DNA of 26,621 nucleotides, taken from Fimenecus sp045532175. Lineage in GTDB: Bacteria; Bacillota; Clostridia; Oscillospirales; Acutalibacteraceae. The stretch lies in NCBI GenBank assembly GCA_045532175.1, contig JAZSFK010000064.1, positions 1 to 26,621 on the forward strand. The letters are read 5' to 3'. Below are positions 1 through 8,083 of this stretch, one piece after another (within the stretch, counting starts at the first letter, position 1; each line of letters opens with the position of its first letter). Position numbers and translations under genes: made by a program. Below the pieces are notes generated by a model that worked only from the letters and a program-made list of their open reading frames with translations, searched no databases and was not told the DNA's origin.

Positions 1-424
1 GTGTTCCCAAGAAATTAAGATTGAATACAAATGAAATACCGTTTGCATCAAGGTCAAAGAATGTTTTAATATCGTCATTTTTCTCGATTAAATCAATTTT
101 TTCAAGAGTTTCTTTTGTAGTTGTACCTTTTGGGTTGTTACCACCTGCACCGTTGAGAAGAATGTCGCAAGTGCCAAGTTTTTCATTGATAATTGTACGA
201 GCATTTTCCATACTCTCTTTTTCAAGAACATTACAGCCTACTGCAATAGCAACGCCACCGTCAGCATTGATTTCATCAGCAACTTTTTGTGCTGCTGCTT
301 CATTTAAATCAAGAACTGCAACTTTAACGCCTTGTTTTGCAAGTGTTTTTGCAAAATCGCCACAAAGGACTCCGCCACCACCTGTTACAACTGCTACTCT
401 ACCTTTTAAGTTTTCGTGTACCAT
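1..424 (-). CDS. uxuB: SDR-family D-mannonate oxidoreductase / fructuronate reductase, C-terminus cut by window edge
   Basis: Reads MVHENLKGRVAVVTGGGGVLC at the N-terminus, a Rossmann NAD(P)-binding start with a glycine-rich TGGGGVLCG turn, followed by VAVLDLN at the end of strand 2 and ILLNGAGG, the counterpart of the NNAG motif. About 141 residues are present; the catalytic Tyr-x-x-x-Lys part lies outside the window. The family (the SDR type of UxuB found in Firmicutes) interconverts D-fructuronate and D-mannonate in hexuronate breakdown. It starts one base after the uxuA stop, and its ribosome site (AAAGGAAA) lies in the end of uxuA, so the two are translated from one message. A general SDR of other substrate range is possible; the uxuA linkage is the main argument for this call. 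Confidence 0.82.
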   Translation of the reverse strand, partial: MVHENLKGRVAVVTGGGGVLCGDFAKTLAKQGVKVAVLDLNEAAAQKVADEINADGGVAIAVGCNVLEKESMENARTIINEKLGTCDILLNGAGGNNPKGTTTKETLEKIDLIEKNDDIKTFFDLDANGISFVFNLNFLGT

Positions 425-425
425 A

Positions 426-1472
426 TCATTTGTTTCCTTTCTCAACTGCTTCAAACAAGCCGTTTATGTATGTTGCACCAAGTGCTCTGTCAAAAAGACC
501 ATAACCCGGTTTTCCTGTTTCGCCCCAAATCATTCTACCATGGTCTGGACGAACATATCCGTCAAAGCCTGTATCTACAAGTGCCTTAACAACCTCATAC
601 ATATCAAGACTACCGCAATTTGAAATATGTCCGCTTTCTTCAAAGCTTCCGTCTTCCATAATCAAGATGTTTCTGATATGCATAAATGCAATTCTGTTCA
701 TTGCACTGTATTTTCTAATCATTTTTACAACGTCATTTGATTTTGCACAACCTAATGAGCCTGTGCAAAGGCAAAGACTGTTTGCCTCACTATCAACAAG
801 TTTTAACATTCTGTCAATGTTTTCTTCGCAAGTGATAATTCTCGGAATACCAAAAATCGGATATGGCGGGTCATCAGGATGAATCGCCATTTTAACGCCA
901 CATTCTTCGGCAACAGGAATAACCTTTTTAAGGAATTTTTCAAGGTTTTTCCATAGTCCTTCTTCCCCAAGTACACCATAAGCTGAAATTAATTCTCTGA
1001 CTTCTTCCTGTGTATAGCTTGAATCCCAACCGGGAAGATGAATATCATCCTTAAGCGGGTCAAGACCTTTCATTTGTTCCCAATACATAACAAGACTTGT
1101 TGAGCCATCCTCTGCCTCTTTATCAAGCTGTGTACGTGTCCAGTCAAATACAGGCATAAAGTTATATGTTACGCATTTAACACCATATTTGGCACAACGA
1201 CGGATGTTTTCACAGTAAACCTCTAAAAGCTCGTCCACGTTATCTCTGCCAAGCTTAATGTTTTCATGCACGGGAATTGATTCGACAACGTCAAAAACAA
1301 GACCGTTTTCCTCGCATTGTTTTACCATTTTCTCGATTGACTCTTCAGGCCAAACCTCACCCGGCTTTACATCATAAACGGCACTAACTATGCTTTTCAT
1401 ATTTGGAATCTGACGAATGTACTGCAAAGAAATGGGGTCGCTTTCGCCATACCAACGGAATGACATTTTCAT
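426..1472 (-). CDS. uxuA: Mannonate dehydratase
   Basis: 348 residues, the usual family length. It removes water from D-mannonate to give 2-keto-3-deoxy-D-gluconate, in the cytoplasm. Recognisable family stretches are the N-terminal FRWYGESDPISL, the barrel-strand segment MAIHPDDPPYPIFGIPRI with metal-site His and Asp, MHIRN, and the C-terminal RPDHGRMIWGE. The start ATG follows AAGGAGGA by about seven bases; an in-frame ATG two codons later is less well placed. It is the first gene of a uxuA-uxuB unit and has its own promoter with an operator-like inverted repeat. The partner isomerase uxaC is in the same window at 13484-14884 but in a separate transcription unit, so the pathway is dispersed. 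Confidence 0.95.
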   Translation of the reverse strand: MKMSFRWYGESDPISLQYIRQIPNMKSIVSAVYDVKPGEVWPEESIEKMVKQCEENGLVFDVVESIPVHENIKLGRDNVDELLEVYCENIRRCAKYGVKCVTYNFMPVFDWTRTQLDKEAEDGSTSLVMYWEQMKGLDPLKDDIHLPGWDSSYTQEEVRELISAYGVLGEEGLWKNLEKFLKKVIPVAEECGVKMAIHPDDPPYPIFGIPRIITCEENIDRMLKLVDSEANSLCLCTGSLGCAKSNDVVKMIRKYSAMNRIAFMHIRNILIMEDGSFEESGHISNCGSLDMYEVVKALVDTGFDGYVRPDHGRMIWGETGKPGYGLFDRALGATYINGLFEAVEKGNK

Positions 1473-1503
1473 AAGTTTATCCTCCTTATGGTTTTATACA
1501 TTT

Positions 1504-1532
1504 ATTTTATCATTGAAAAATCTCTCATTCAA
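1504..1532 (-). promoter_or_regulatory. Sigma-A-type promoter of uxuA-uxuB
   Basis: On the minus strand TTGAAT (1527-1532) is followed after exactly 17 bases by TAAAAT (1504-1509), about 30 bases before the uxuA start. It lies in the 90-base gap between the histidine-phosphatase gene and uxuA, which suggests that the uxu genes are transcribed separately from it. Confidence 0.55.
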
Positions 1533-1534
1533 TG
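1511..1534. promoter_or_regulatory. Inverted repeat overlapping the uxuA promoter, putative operator
   Basis: Arms CATTGAA and TTCAATG are perfect inverted copies of 7 bases separated by 10 bases. The repeat covers the -35 box and most of the spacer of the uxuA promoter, the position expected for a repressor site. Hexuronate genes are commonly controlled by GntR- or LacI-family repressors, but no such regulator is encoded in this window, so the cognate protein is unknown. Confidence 0.4.
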
Positions 1535-1562
1535 TATTTTTTATTGCATTTTTAGGAATATT

Positions 1563-2285
1563 TTACTGGTCATCTGTGAAATTAGAATCGTCTTCCCAAT
1601 ACGCAACATCATAAGGGTCCTTGTCAGGGTCGTAAACATCCCAGAGTTCGTGTTCAAAAACCTCGGGCAGTGCAGGACATTCTGCGACTGCCTCGACCTT
1701 CATTCCCCTTGACCAGATTGACGGGTCAATTCTTACTGTATATCCGCAACAGGATGGTGTCAACCACTCGTGCATTGGTGCTTCGGGAAGTGCATAGGTC
1801 TGCATAAGGGACATAATAACACCACCATGTGTAATGACCGCAGTGTTTTTAACCCCTGCCTTGATTACACCGTCAACAATCTTTTCAAAGCAGTCACAAA
1901 TTCTGTAATTGAATCTTACCTGACTATCACCAAAAGGTGCAGCCTTATTGGGATTTGTACCCGCTAACCATTCTGCGAAGTCCTCATCCTTTTGCAATTC
2001 CTCGGCGGTTTTGCCCTCGAATTCGCCGAAGTCGTATTCTCTTAAATCATCAAGGATAATCGGATTTTTGTCGGGATAAATCGCTTGTGAGGTTTCAATA
2101 CATCTCTTCAACGGACTGCAAAAAACTGCATCAACCTCGGGATATTCCCCGTAATTTTCCATTATATCTTTAAGCTGTGCCATACCCTCCTCGCAGACAG
2201 ACTCGTCAGTATGACCGATATATCTGCCTTCAAGGTTTCCCTTTGTTACTGCATGGCGTATTAAGTGAATTTGGTAAGTTTTCAT
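1563..2285 (-). CDS. Histidine phosphatase family protein (phosphoglycerate mutase-like)
   Basis: 240 residues. The N-terminal LIRHAVTKGN carries the catalytic phospho-accepting His (Arg10, His11; RHA instead of the commoner RHG). Arg61 in SPLKRCIETS, Glu83 in LREYDFGEFEG and His153 in VITHGGV complete the usual active-site set, so it is probably an active phosphohydrolase; the substrate cannot be read from the sequence. The roughly 40-residue C-terminal tail after the core is acidic. The start at 2285 was chosen because AGGAGC lies seven bases ahead; the frame stays open further upstream, but that extension has no ribosome site and runs into the divergent XRE gene. The gene precedes uxuA on the same strand, and a role in sugar-phosphate disposal is only a guess. 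Confidence 0.85.
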   Translation of the reverse strand: MKTYQIHLIRHAVTKGNLEGRYIGHTDESVCEEGMAQLKDIMENYGEYPEVDAVFCSPLKRCIETSQAIYPDKNPIILDDLREYDFGEFEGKTAEELQKDEDFAEWLAGTNPNKAAPFGDSQVRFNYRICDCFEKIVDGVIKAGVKNTAVITHGGVIMSLMQTYALPEAPMHEWLTPSCCGYTVRIDPSIWSRGMKVEAVAECPALPEVFEHELWDVYDPDKDPYDVAYWEDDSNFTDDQ

Positions 2286-2319
2286 ATTATAGCTCCTGAA
2301 AATTTGTAATATCATACAA

Positions 2320-2348
2320 TATACAAATTGTTTAATGTGTTGTATAAT
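2320..2348 (+). promoter_or_regulatory. Promoter of the XRE regulator gene
   Basis: TATACA (2320-2325) and TATAAT (2343-2348) are 17 bases apart, 31 bases before the regulator's ATG. The -10 box is perfect and the -35 matches 4 of 6 positions. Confidence 0.5.
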
Positions 2349-2349
2349 T

Positions 2350-2368
2350 CTTATACTTTTAGTATAAG
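2350..2368. promoter_or_regulatory. Inverted repeat just downstream of the XRE promoter, putative autoregulatory operator
   Basis: CTTATAC and GTATAAG are perfect 7-base arms around TTTTA. The repeat lies directly after the -10 box, over the expected transcription start of the XRE gene, where a bound repressor would block transcription. XRE-type regulators often bind such palindromes at their own promoters; that this one does is inferred. There is no T-run, so it is not a terminator. Confidence 0.4.
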
Positions 2369-2379
2369 GGGTAATTAAA

Positions 2380-3003
2380 ATGAGTACATCAATCTCCACT
2401 CGTCTTGTAGAATTGAGAAAGGATAAAAACTTAAGTCAGAAGGATGCTGCAACTGCTCTTGGAGTTTCACAGGCTCTTCTTTCCCATTACGAAAAGGGAA
2501 TACGGGAATGCGGACTTGACTTTCTCTGTCGTGCATCAAACTTCTATGATGTAAGTACGGACTATCTTCTCGGTATGACCGATACGAAAATGATGTCGGA
2601 CGCTCTTTTTGTTTCCGACGAAATTCCACAGGACAGCGAGGTCAGAATGAGTACCGTTTTCCGTTCCTCCGTTTATATGCAGGAACGTCTTGGAGTTTAC
2701 GGAAGAAACTATGCCTCAAGAATAAGAAGTATCTATATCCTTACCATTTATAAAGTCTATATATCTGCACTTCGTCAAGGTGCAATCCCCAATCATGAAA
2801 AGGCTAAAAAAGAATTAGCACCGTTTATCTCCACAAATCTTATTGACCATATTATCAATTCCCTTGTTTTTGAGGGGGATAATAAGCCCAAGAGAAGTGA
2901 ACAGCTTCCGAAATCCATGGACACCATAATTAACGAAGCGACAAAGCTTATTGATAAAGAAATTGCAAGGATGTATAAATACTCAAACAACGAATCAAAG
3001 TAA
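2380..3003 (+). CDS. XRE-family helix-turn-helix transcriptional regulator
   Basis: 207 residues. Residues about 6-62 form a Cro/C1-type helix-turn-helix domain: STRLVELRKDKNLSQKDAATALGVSQALLSHYEKG, with the second helix at SQKDAATALG and the recognition helix at SQALLSHYEKG, followed by STDYLLGMTD, the typical end of this domain. The remaining ~140 residues are mostly helical in appearance and match no domain I recognise; they may serve in dimerisation or ligand binding. The ribosome site AAGGGG precedes the ATG. The gene diverges from the histidine phosphatase gene and overlaps the end of rsmI tail to tail by 9 bases. Its target is unknown; the inverted repeat in front of it suggests self-control. 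Confidence 0.85.
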   Translation: MSTSISTRLVELRKDKNLSQKDAATALGVSQALLSHYEKGIRECGLDFLCRASNFYDVSTDYLLGMTDTKMMSDALFVSDEIPQDSEVRMSTVFRSSVYMQERLGVYGRNYASRIRSIYILTIYKVYISALRQGAIPNHEKAKKELAPFISTNLIDHIINSLVFEGDNKPKRSEQLPKSMDTIINEATKLIDKEIARMYKYSNNESK

Positions 3004-3819
3004 TTCCTTGTATATAAGGCTCTTCTTTATTCCCGTATCTCCTGCAACAGTTTTTGATGCTTCATTGATACTCATACCCTTACTTACAAGTTCTTTTGCC
3101 AATTCCACAGCCTGTTCCAATGTGACGGGCTGTTTTTCTTTTACCTTTTGAGCACCTGCAATAATCAGGACATATTCTCCTCTCGGATTTTCGATTTCAA
3201 AATAATCAATTGCATCCTTAAGGCTTGTCCTCATTACAGTTTCGTGAATTTTTGTAAGTTCCTTTACAATGGCAATTTCACGGTCACCAAAATATGCATA
3301 CATATCCTTTAAAGTTGCTTTCAACTTATGCGGTGCTTCATAGAAAATCATTGTGCGGGTTTCGTTTTTGATTTCCTCAAGATGTTCTTTTCGACTCGGT
3401 TTATTTGTACTTAAAAAGCCTTCAAAAGTAAATCTTCCACTTTCCATTCCGCTGATTGCAAGTGCTGTTGCAAACGCAGTAGGGCCCGGCACGGACTCAA
3501 CGGGGATGTTGTTTTTGTGACAAAAATAAACTAAATCCTGACCCGGGTCAGAAATGCAGGGCATTCCTGCATCGGTTACTATTGCACAGACCTCACCGTT
3601 TAAAATTCGTGAAATAATCATTTCACCGCGTTCACGACGATTGTGTTCATAATAACTTACAAGTGGTTTTTTTATATCAAAATAATTCAGTAATTTTTGA
3701 GTAACTCTTGTGTCCTCCGCCGCTATAAAGTCAACAGAAGCAAGAGTTTCCTTGGCTCTTGGAGAAAAATCTGAAAGGTTTCCGATTGGTGTGCCTACAA
3801 CATACAGTTTACCGCTCAT
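2995..3819 (-). CDS. rsmI: 16S rRNA (cytidine-1402-2'-O)-methyltransferase
   Basis: 274 residues, normal length. It methylates the ribose of C1402 in the 16S decoding centre using S-adenosylmethionine. Diagnostic stretches of this tetrapyrrole-methylase-fold family are LYVVGTPIGNLSDFSPRA at the N-terminus, AAEDTRVTQKLL, TDAGMPCISDPG and VPGPTAFATALA. AAAGGAG lies ahead of the ATG. The gap to the upstream TrmN6-like gene is only 12 bases, so the two are co-transcribed. In Bacillus subtilis the homologues yabB and rsmI also sit together, but there a GIY-YIG gene (yazA) lies between them and is absent here. The last 9 bases overlap the convergent XRE gene and no terminator is visible. Confidence 0.95.
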   Translation of the reverse strand: MSGKLYVVGTPIGNLSDFSPRAKETLASVDFIAAEDTRVTQKLLNYFDIKKPLVSYYEHNRRERGEMIISRILNGEVCAIVTDAGMPCISDPGQDLVYFCHKNNIPVESVPGPTAFATALAISGMESGRFTFEGFLSTNKPSRKEHLEEIKNETRTMIFYEAPHKLKATLKDMYAYFGDREIAIVKELTKIHETVMRTSLKDAIDYFEIENPRGEYVLIIAGAQKVKEKQPVTLEQAVELAKELVSKGMSINEASKTVAGDTGIKKSLIYKELL

Positions 3820-3831
3820 ATTTTTTCTCCT

Positions 3832-4575
3832 TTACTTTCTGTATTTTTCCGTAATTTCAAGCATCTCACGAGTTAAGGTGCCGTCATCATTATATGCTAC
3901 AAGATTTTTTTCAACTTTTAATCCGTTTTTCGCACCTCGTTTACCCTCAACAAGGACTAACCAAGGTTGAGTATCACCTTTTTTTGACACAAAACGAAGG
4001 GTTTTAGGCTCAATACCGTTTTCACGCATTGAGCACATCACGTCAAACACCCTTTCCGGTCGTTGACAGATACAAAGCTTTCCGCCAAACCTTAAAAGTC
4101 GTGATGCACTTTTTGCAATATCATTCATATTACAAAAAGTTTCGTGACGGGCAATAGTTGCATATTCCTCGTCATTTTTTATTCCGCCATTCCGGATTTT
4201 ATAAGGCGGATTCATTGTGACCAAATCAAAACTGCCTGCTTTAAGGTCATCAATTTCCTTTAAATCTCTGTTAAGTATTTTGATTTTGTCCGTATTATTC
4301 AAATCCCTTGAACGGAGCATCTGATTGCAACCGTTTTCCTGAATCTCAATAGCGGTAATTTCCCTGCACTTTCCGTCACGAAGCCAGAGAAAAGGGATAA
4401 TGCCGCAGCCTGAACCAAAGTCACAAACGATATCGTTTCTCTTTGGGTTTGCAAAATTGGCTAAAAGCATAGCATCTGTGCCGAAGGTATGTTGTTTTGA
4501 AACCACAACACCGACACCCTCACCCAAGTCTTCAATATGTTCACCATCAAAAAGTGTAATTTTATCAGTCAACAT
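3832..4575 (-). CDS. TrmN6/YabB-like tRNA adenine-N6 methyltransferase
   Basis: 247 residues. Class I methyltransferase: VCDFGSGCGIIPFLW is the SAM-binding glycine motif, followed by ITAIEIQ at strand 2, and LVTMNPPYKIRNGG contains the NPPY motif of N6-adenine methylases. The family includes the enzyme that methylates A37 of tRNA-Val and B. subtilis YabB. The N-terminal TLFDGEHIEDLGEGVGVVVSKQ is typical of the clostridial members. Its ATG lies inside the end of the mgtC-like gene (11-base overlap), with GAGG about six bases before it, which indicates translational coupling. Linkage to rsmI supports a translation-related role; the exact tRNA substrate is inferred from family only. Confidence 0.85.
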   Translation of the reverse strand: MLTDKITLFDGEHIEDLGEGVGVVVSKQHTFGTDAMLLANFANPKRNDIVCDFGSGCGIIPFLWLRDGKCREITAIEIQENGCNQMLRSRDLNNTDKIKILNRDLKEIDDLKAGSFDLVTMNPPYKIRNGGIKNDEEYATIARHETFCNMNDIAKSASRLLRFGGKLCICQRPERVFDVMCSMRENGIEPKTLRFVSKKGDTQPWLVLVEGKRGAKNGLKVEKNLVAYNDDGTLTREMLEITEKYRK

Positions 4576-5299
4576 AAATATCCTCTACATCACTCATACT
4601 TCTTATTGTTGTTATCATAAGAGCAAGTGAATCATCATTTTTAGGGAAAACAAGCACCTTAATAACGGATGTATCCTTGCGACGCTTGAACTTTAAATCT
4701 TTTGTTTCGGTATAAACAACCTCCATTGAGTGAATTGTACCGCCACATTGTTTGATTGTTTTTGTAATAAGCGGAATCTGTGCTCCTACGTCGTAAATCT
4801 CAATAAAGATAAGCTTACCCGCTGAACCACGTACAATAAATCTTTTAAGTGAGTTAAGTGTCAGATAAATTACAAAAGTTGCCACAAGTGCACCTGCATA
4901 GAAACCTGCACCGACTGCGATACCGATACAAGCAACAGCCCAAAGAGATGCTGCTGTTGTAAGACCTTTAACGGAAAAGCCCTCACGAAGAATTGTACCT
5001 GCACCGAGGAAACCGATACCGCTGAGCACCTGTGCACTCATTCGTGTTACGTCGCCACTCATTCCCTGACTGTCAAAAACATAAACGGATGTAAGCATTA
5101 CAAGAGCAGAGCCAACTGCCACAAGAATATGTGTTCTGAAACCTGCAGGGCGGTGTGAATGTTCTCTTTCATAACCGATAAAACCGCTTAAAATTGTTGT
5201 AATTCCAAGTTTTATTGCAGCATCCAACGTAAACTGAATCTGCTCATTATTCCACAACCACAAAAAGACATTTTTTATTGTGTCAATGACCTCATTCAT
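4565..5299 (-). CDS. MgtC/SapB family membrane protein
   Basis: 244 residues. The N-terminal half has about five hydrophobic segments and the family signature GYEREHSHRPAGFRTHILVAVGSALVML, then LSGIGFLGAGTILREGFSVKGLTTAASLW. The C-terminal ~90 residues (from about residue 155) are soluble and look like the ACT-type domain of the longer MgtC proteins. MgtC relatives are inner-membrane proteins linked to magnesium limitation and, in Salmonella, to inhibition of the F-type ATP synthase; the role in Firmicutes is not settled. AGGAGG precedes the ATG by about nine bases. It lies 22 bases after the degenerate P-type-ATPase-like gene and overlaps the methylase gene, so these membrane proteins share one message with RNA-modification enzymes. 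Confidence 0.9.
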   Translation of the reverse strand: MNEVIDTIKNVFLWLWNNEQIQFTLDAAIKLGITTILSGFIGYEREHSHRPAGFRTHILVAVGSALVMLTSVYVFDSQGMSGDVTRMSAQVLSGIGFLGAGTILREGFSVKGLTTAASLWAVACIGIAVGAGFYAGALVATFVIYLTLNSLKRFIVRGSAGKLIFIEIYDVGAQIPLITKTIKQCGGTIHSMEVVYTETKDLKFKRRKDTSVIKVLVFPKNDDSLALMITTIRSMSDVEDIYVD

Positions 5300-5321
5300 T
5301 TGGTCCGCCTCCTATAAAATA

Positions 5322-8024
5322 CTACTTTTTTCTTGCAAGTGCAGGAGCTGTAAGAATTACACCCCATATCACCTGATACAAAACAACCTGCCATACTCCA
5401 ATCTGGGAAATTCCTGAAAGGAAGGTCAAGGCCGCCATGATAATAACGCCGATTAGCGAAGCAATAAACTGTATAAGTTTTGATGAATTGACAAAGGAAT
5501 TTATTACAAATGAGCCGTGGAGTGCGGAAAGCATAGACTTCATACCGCCGTCATGAATAATCCTTGCATCGCTGCGTTCAACCTCGCTACGGCTGATTTT
5601 TGTGTACATATCTCCTGCAACGGGATTGATAATTTTTACAACATTCTCAGGTAAGCCAAATTCTGCCTCCAAAAACTTTTCTGTAATATTTGCATCAGAT
5701 GTTCTGAAGAAAATTGTAAGACCGTCTTTTTCCAATTCCTGCATATACTCTGCAGTTTCAGGATTTGCCTTATATACAACGATAAACATTGCAGAAATCT
5801 TACCCTCGATGGCAAGATAAAGCACGTTTTTACCCTCGCTTCTGTATTTATCCTCCAAGTCCTTATCCGGAGTTTCAACATTGTGGTGAGTTAAAAGGTC
5901 ACGGTTACCTACAAGCACTCTATGATTATGAATCCAACAAGAACAGCCTAATTTTTCCTCATAAGCCAAAGCTTCAACAGGAAGGAGAAGCTCTTTTTTA
6001 CCGTCAATAACCCCGTTAAATACCTCGGCAAGTACGCCTCCTGAAGAAATAACCACAGATGCAGTATAGAGAATTGCCTCATCAATTCGCATTTTGTGAT
6101 ATGTTTTTAATCCTTCAATATTGCATCCGCCTTCCTCAAAGGCATCACAAGCATCAATCATAACACCGTTTGAGTTAACTGCATCCTCAACAGCGGAATA
6201 TCCGTTAATCAAGGCATTTTCCTCATTAAGGTATCTGTTTGTTGCACGAAGATTTATTGCGGATACCATTCCTGCAGCCACAGGAAGGCTCATAAGCACC
6301 GTAGCAGCAAATGTGCTTACGCCGACAAAAATATTCTGAGATGTAATTACTGATATAATACCTAAAATTACACCCGTTATAAGAACCAGCGGAACGGTAA
6401 TCTTACATAACGAGCCTGTAATATCCGCTGAACGGGACAATTCCATAAATCTTTGAGGAATTCCTATTTTTGCTGAGTACTTAATTTCGGGATTTCCAAG
6501 CATAAGTCCTCTTGCAATCTCATTGGCGGTATCCTCATCACCAATATTTTCGACACTGTAACAACTATCGGTATTTTCAGCAATAACCTCAAAGTTTTCA
6601 CTGTCATTTTTACAACGGATTAACTCCCCGACCTTTGACATAATCATAGGCACAAGTGCTGCACCTACTGTCATTTTTGCAACAGATTCCACGCTGTCGG
6701 TAAATGCAAAACTTACAACACATTGAAGCATACCCACAACTGCAGAAATAAAAACGACTGTATCTATATCGAGAATAAAACTCTTTATCTTGCTAATTGC
6801 ATTTTTAAATGAACGTACGCACATAGCAGATGCTGTTACCAACAAAACGAGTTGAACCAATGAGTATATAAACTCGTTATTCCCGTATAACTCAAAATTG
6901 CCGTTGTTAGTTCCTGCCATAGCGGAAAGAACTGACATTACAAAGAAAATTATAGAAATAAAAATAAGCTTTAAAAGAATACCTCGTTTTTCCGCTTCAA
7001 AAACCTTTCTTACTGCATTACAATCCTTGGGGCCGTAATACTCACGGATAACCGAAACACGCTGACGTTCATATCTTTTCTTCTGAACAGGCTCTTCAAC
7101 CTCCTGCTTGAAAATAAGGTTTCCATCAACAAAATCCTTAACCTTATCCTTGCGATTTTCTCTAAGCTCTGCCTCTGCCTCTTCCTCGGATTGCTGTAAA
7201 ATCTCTTCGTTTTCAACAAAGCCGTCAAACATTAATTGGTTATCGTCTTCCTCTTCTCGCTGGATATTGGCAAAAAATCTTGTTTTTTCCTGCTCATACT
7301 CATATTCCGCAGGTACAAGTGTCGGAACAGGAGCAATTCCGTCAGTGCTCTGTGACGGCTGACGGTTTTTAACAACAACACCGGGAGTTTCAATTGTCCT
7401 TTGGGGTAAAGACTCTCTTGCAATACGCTGTTCCTGAGTGTTTTCAATTTTCTGCACGGGCTTATTAAAGAAGTGCTTTCTATATTTTTCCTCACTCATT
7501 ACAGGGGATGAAAGAGGCTGAGCATCACCGCTTGTAGTTCTTGCCACCTTATTTCCTAAATTATGAGAAATATTAGGATTATATGAGCCTCTTATATCAA
7601 CCTCATTAAACATTCTTGTTTTTTCAATTGAAATCTGACCCGAAACAGGCTTAACCTCTACTACTTCTTCAACCGGTTTTTCTTCGTCCTTTGTTATTTC
7701 TTCACCGTTTGAAAGAATTTCCATCTGTCCGTCTTCTTCAAACGAAAGGGACGTATCCTCCGAGCTTTTCTCTTCAAAATCCTCTACCTTTGAAATGTCA
7801 AGGGTGAAATTCCTCTTAATCTTTTCCTTCTTTTCAATCTGAAAGGAGAATTTTTTCTCATCGCGGACCGAACCCACAGTCTCCGTCGATGTCGTCTTCT
7901 TTAAATCCTCAAGAATTAGGTCGATTTCAACGGATGAATGAGAGTCATCAATGTCAGGTATGTTATATTGTTTTGTAGAATTGAGAATATCATCTATCAA
8001 AGAATCAGAAATTCTGTCTGCCAT
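5322..8024 (-). CDS. Degenerate P-type ATPase-like membrane protein with long acidic N-terminal extension
   Basis: 900 residues. Residues 1 to about 345 are acidic, rich in Glu/Lys/Ser and probably disordered. Residues ~348-900 follow the layout of a P1B-type ATPase: membrane segments near 349-370, 385-405, 418-440, 447-466, 541-562 and 566-592, a soluble region (~600-845), and two final segments (~848-872, 876-896). The signature residues are lost. The CPC-type intramembrane motif is MSLPVAAGM (578-586). The DKTGT phosphorylation loop reads MIDACDAFEEGG (Asp624 may align with the catalytic Asp). TGDN is replaced by TSDAN (775-779), and the GDGxND hinge is unrecognisable near HDGGMKS. The actuator domain is very short and has no TGES. 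The nucleotide-domain stretch HRVLVGNRDLL (701-711) is still clear. It is unlikely to pump ions; a regulatory or scaffolding role is a guess. The ribosome site (GGGGGA) is modest. It is second in the rlmB operon. Confidence 0.8.
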   Translation of the reverse strand: MADRISDSLIDDILNSTKQYNIPDIDDSHSSVEIDLILEDLKKTTSTETVGSVRDEKKFSFQIEKKEKIKRNFTLDISKVEDFEEKSSEDTSLSFEEDGQMEILSNGEEITKDEEKPVEEVVEVKPVSGQISIEKTRMFNEVDIRGSYNPNISHNLGNKVARTTSGDAQPLSSPVMSEEKYRKHFFNKPVQKIENTQEQRIARESLPQRTIETPGVVVKNRQPSQSTDGIAPVPTLVPAEYEYEQEKTRFFANIQREEEDDNQLMFDGFVENEEILQQSEEEAEAELRENRKDKVKDFVDGNLIFKQEVEEPVQKKRYERQRVSVIREYYGPKDCNAVRKVFEAEKRGILLKLIFISIIFFVMSVLSAMAGTNNGNFELYGNNEFIYSLVQLVLLVTASAMCVRSFKNAISKIKSFILDIDTVVFISAVVGMLQCVVSFAFTDSVESVAKMTVGAALVPMIMSKVGELIRCKNDSENFEVIAENTDSCYSVENIGDEDTANEIARGLMLGNPEIKYSAKIGIPQRFMELSRSADITGSLCKITVPLVLITGVILGIISVITSQNIFVGVSTFAATVLMSLPVAAGMVSAINLRATNRYLNEENALINGYSAVEDAVNSNGVMIDACDAFEEGGCNIEGLKTYHKMRIDEAILYTASVVISSGGVLAEVFNGVIDGKKELLLPVEALAYEEKLGCSCWIHNHRVLVGNRDLLTHHNVETPDKDLEDKYRSEGKNVLYLAIEGKISAMFIVVYKANPETAEYMQELEKDGLTIFFRTSDANITEKFLEAEFGLPENVVKIINPVAGDMYTKISRSEVERSDARIIHDGGMKSMLSALHGSFVINSFVNSSKLIQFIASLIGVIIMAALTFLSGISQIGVWQVVLYQVIWGVILTAPALARKK

Positions 8025-8083
8025 AATAAAAATCCCCCGAAATTATTTATTACAGTTAATATCTGCGAAAACAGGTTTAAAGC

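Noticed and set aside
2286..2399. N-terminal extension of the histidine phosphatase by 38 residues
   Set aside because: It lacks a ribosome site, overlaps the start of the divergent XRE gene, and would place the RHA motif far from the N-terminus, unlike the family.
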